From Onthophagus taurus (lineage: Eukaryota; Arthropoda; Insecta; Coleoptera; Scarabaeidae), in NCBI RefSeq assembly GCF_036711975.1, contig NC_091976.1:15128001-15192000 (forward strand): a DNA stretch of 64,000 nt, read 5' to 3'. Shown piece after piece: positions 63,116-64,000 of this stretch; position 1 is the first letter of the stretch; the number at the start of each line of letters is the position of its first letter. Below the pieces are notes generated by a model, which was given only the letters and a program-made list of their open reading frames with translations, was not told the origin of the DNA and searched no databases. Made by a program: the position numbers and the translations under genes.

Positions 63116-64000
63116 TTTTCAAAGAACCGCCTGGCGCCATGTACGTCTGGAAACAGGTTCGTGCTTTGTTGCACTTTTCTAATTACCCATATGATTTAGC
63201 GACGACCAAAATTCACTTTTATGTAGAAGACAGTGTACGCATTCTGATTTGATAATCATACCTGATATTATGTTAATTACTTTTCAATTTTTGGGACTCT
63301 AAAGTTAGAAAATAGCCAATGATTTCTCTAGGTTCATCATTATATTAAAAAATTGAAAAATGTTAAATTGTTATGATGAAAAATATTTATTAGATTTACA
63401 ATATTGTTTCGACTCGAACGAATGAGGCGTCTTCAGGCACGACTGTAAATTAAAATTATAAAATAAAAAATCTTAATTAAAGAAAAATTATAATAAAAAT
63501 ATTTACCGTCGTAAATTTAGTGGCAAAACTTGCGTAAGATGTACATACATTGGAATGTTAACAAAAAACTTCATTAAAAAAACAAATTGTTGTAGAGAGA
63601 AAAAGAAGGGAAAATTTCAAAAAATATTAGTGTTTCCAACAAAAATGAAAAAAATTTTTACAAGTTGAATATTAAAGGGTTAAAGATTAAAATGAATTAG
63701 AATGAAATGATATTGAAAATTTAAATGATATAAAAAATTTGAAACGTTTTCGAAAAAGATATAAAAACAAAACGTAGCAAATTGAAAAATTTACAAAAAA
63801 TTAAAATTAAATCAGAATGATAATTAACAAGAAAAAATTTTTAACTTTAAATGATAAATAACAAAACAACTGAACTAAAAATCAATCCAGAAGTGTAACA
63901 TGCGCATGTTAAATAAAAATTAAATTACAATTAAAGGATTTTGAGAATTAAAAATAAAAATAAATGCTTAAATTTCTTTCCACAACATGAAGTTACAAAA
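63116..64000. other. Unrecognised AT-rich sequence
   Basis: No coding region seen apart from chance frames. Very A-rich from 63440 on. A hammerhead-like core lies at 63406-63436. Confidence 0.45.
63406..63436 (-). ncRNA. Hammerhead-like core motif
   Basis: Minus strand CTGAAGA, a stem-forming stretch (CGCCTC…GAGTCG, five of six pairs) and GAAAC. Same core order as at 26079 and 23789. Function not shown. Confidence 0.3.

Noticed and set aside
1..64000. CRISPR arrays, operons, prophage, tRNA or rRNA genes
   Set aside because: The tandem repeats seen have no spacer architecture, the DNA is eukaryotic, and I found no convincing tRNA cloverleaf or rRNA segment by eye.

Overview
This is eukaryotic, AT-rich DNA, almost certainly from an insect and plausibly a beetle. 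The genes have short GT-AG introns, AATAAA polyadenylation signals and arthropod-like proteins. They sit in a sea of mariner/Tc1, hAT, PIF-Harbinger, RTE, CR1/Jockey and Penelope-type elements. No prokaryotic, plasmid or phage feature was seen. The order-level guess is an inference from protein flavour and transposon content.

Layout. Positions 1-9.9 kb are a transposon graveyard. A decayed RTE-type LINE (endonuclease, then reverse transcriptase) is split by a plant-type mariner remnant and by a 5.7-kb stack of nested elements (3367-9067). Positions 10.5-13.2 kb are a compact genic island: the first coding exon of a probable two-pore potassium channel (minus strand), divergent from an intronless six-finger C2H2 zinc-finger gene, then a three-exon TIP41/TIPRL gene (11888-12869). 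The rest, 13.2-51.5 kb, is one gene, eIF5B. It has eleven coding exons totalling 3453 nt (1150 aa) spread over 38 kb. Introns 5 (6.5 kb), 7 (10.2 kb) and 10 (17.3 kb) are swollen by transposons while the other introns are about 45-90 bp. Positions 51.5-64 kb, downstream of eIF5B, hold more LINE, mariner and foldback debris and a tandem duplication of unknown content.

How the genes relate: eIF5B is the ribosomal-subunit-joining GTPase, TIP41/TIPRL is a PP2A-type phosphatase regulator, and the zinc-finger protein is probably a transcription factor. These are independent neighbours on one strand, about 350 bp apart, with separate poly(A) signals.

Most interesting structures: (i) two hAT copies carrying the same internal satellite, built of about 180-bp monomers in 360-bp dimers; (ii) a DDE transposon at 55.5-57.4 kb whose transposase has a clean 58-bp intron and two ORFs overlapping at a slippery A-run; (iii) a tandem duplication of an eIF5B exon plus its intron with protein-level identity kept; (iv) an unclassified foldback family with GGGGGCTA-type ends found three times, beside LINE reverse-transcriptase fragments; (v) three hammerhead-ribozyme-like cores. 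All copy boundaries and homologies were read by eye, with no database search or alignment run.
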